A stretch of DNA of 64,000 bases from Homarus americanus (Eukaryota > Arthropoda > Malacostraca > Decapoda > Nephropidae). The stretch covers positions 5,414,813 through 5,478,812 of the forward strand of contig NW_024722158.1 of NCBI RefSeq assembly GCF_018991925.1, read 5' to 3'. Both the position numbers and the translations under genes were made by a program. Positions 63,442-64,000 of the stretch are shown in pieces (within the stretch, counting starts at the first letter, position 1; the number at the start of each line of letters is the position of its first letter). The notes beneath the pieces are model-generated. The model saw only the letters and a program-made list of their open reading frames with translations, searched no databases and had not been told where the DNA came from.

Positions 63442-63480
63442 TTAGAGACACCTGACACTCTCTCTCTCACTGTTTCTCTT

Positions 63481-63518
<38 letters not shown>

Positions 63519-63656
63519 CCCCCTCTCTCCTCACTCAGTAATAAGGGACACTGTCGTCACTGGCCGCCTGTCACTGACGTAGACAGGAAATTACAGCCAC
63601 AGGTAATGACTTTCCACTAAACTGACACATAATTAACATAACCATTGTTGTAGCTC

Positions 63657-63660
<4 letters not shown>

Positions 63661-63716
<56 letters not shown>
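63661..63716. repeat. (CT)n tract
   Basis: About 28 pure ct units. Confidence 0.95.
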
Positions 63717-63718
<2 letters not shown>

Positions 63719-64000
63719 GTAGTGGTGGTAGTGGTGCTGGTGGTGTAAGGTTAGAAGAGGTTAGGTTAGGTTAGGTATAGGGAAACGAACACATCCTTCC
63801 CAACATCTTTTCCCACACCTCCCCCCAAAACCCCCCTCCCTCCTCCAATACCCTCCCCCACCCCTCTCTCCCCCACCCAGCATCACTAAGCTTTAAGGAT
63901 AAAGCGTGAGTGTAGGACGAACATGGCTCTGATGGCTACACTCTGCCACCCACCACCCAACATCACCGCCACCCACCACTCTCTGCCACCCACCACCCAC

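Larger units (their letters stand above)
59435..64000. other. Low-complexity 3' flank
   Basis: Apart from the receptor's poly(A) signal and a candidate exon near 63.4 kb, this is almost all simple repeats and minisatellites. An ATG frame at 63923-64000 runs off the window in a ccaccc-type repeat and is not called. Confidence 0.6.

Overview
The window is nuclear DNA of an arthropod, most likely a decapod crustacean. The basis is spliced genes with GT-AG introns, very heavy simple-sequence and minisatellite DNA, many TTAGG/CCTAA tracts (the arthropod telomere unit), small foldback elements, a tRNA-derived SINE, and a chimeric pattern-recognition/neurotransmitter-type receptor of a kind I recall being reported from the American lobster genome. 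Species cannot be fixed from sequence alone. There are no prokaryotic genes and no CRISPR array.

Five genes can be read exon by exon. (1) 1076-1781 (+): a small secreted protein with one chitin-binding peritrophin-A domain (CPAP1-like). (2) 6710-13217 (-): a complete PDE9A-type cGMP phosphodiesterase, 15 coding exons, 543 aa. (3) 22409-38727 (-): a complete SNX14-type sorting nexin, 19 coding exons, 956 aa. (4) 41186-45338 (-): ribosome biogenesis factor RRS1, 6 coding exons, 409 aa. (5) 51049-59434 (+): an 876-aa membrane protein with signal peptide, pentraxin domain, C-type lectin domain, an unassigned domain, an LDL-receptor class A module and a complete four-TM Cys-loop ligand-gated channel, in 10 coding exons. 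Every junction in genes 2-5 keeps the reading frame and the totals divide by three, which gives strong internal support.

Gene 5 is the highlight: immune-type recognition domains are fused to a pentameric channel, and its promoter/first exon holds a dense CAGGTG (E-box) cluster. Other notable points are three frame-supported GC-AG introns, two families of foldback elements spread through introns and spacers, a near-perfect 28-bp palindrome centred on a CRE at 62239-62266, and a 16-bp minisatellite present at both ends of the window.

Layout: 1-1030 repeats; 1076-1781 gene 1; 1782-6709 spacer with foldbacks, a tandem repeat and a retroelement relic; 6710-13217 PDE9A; 13218-22408 spacer; 22409-38727 SNX14; 38728-41185 spacer with a large-TIR element; 41186-45338 RRS1; 45339-51048 repeats and retroelement debris; 51049-59434 chimeric receptor; 59435-64000 mostly low-complexity DNA. 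The three conserved housekeeping genes lie in one orientation; the chitin-binding gene and the receptor lie in the other. I see no operon-like or pathway link among the five genes.
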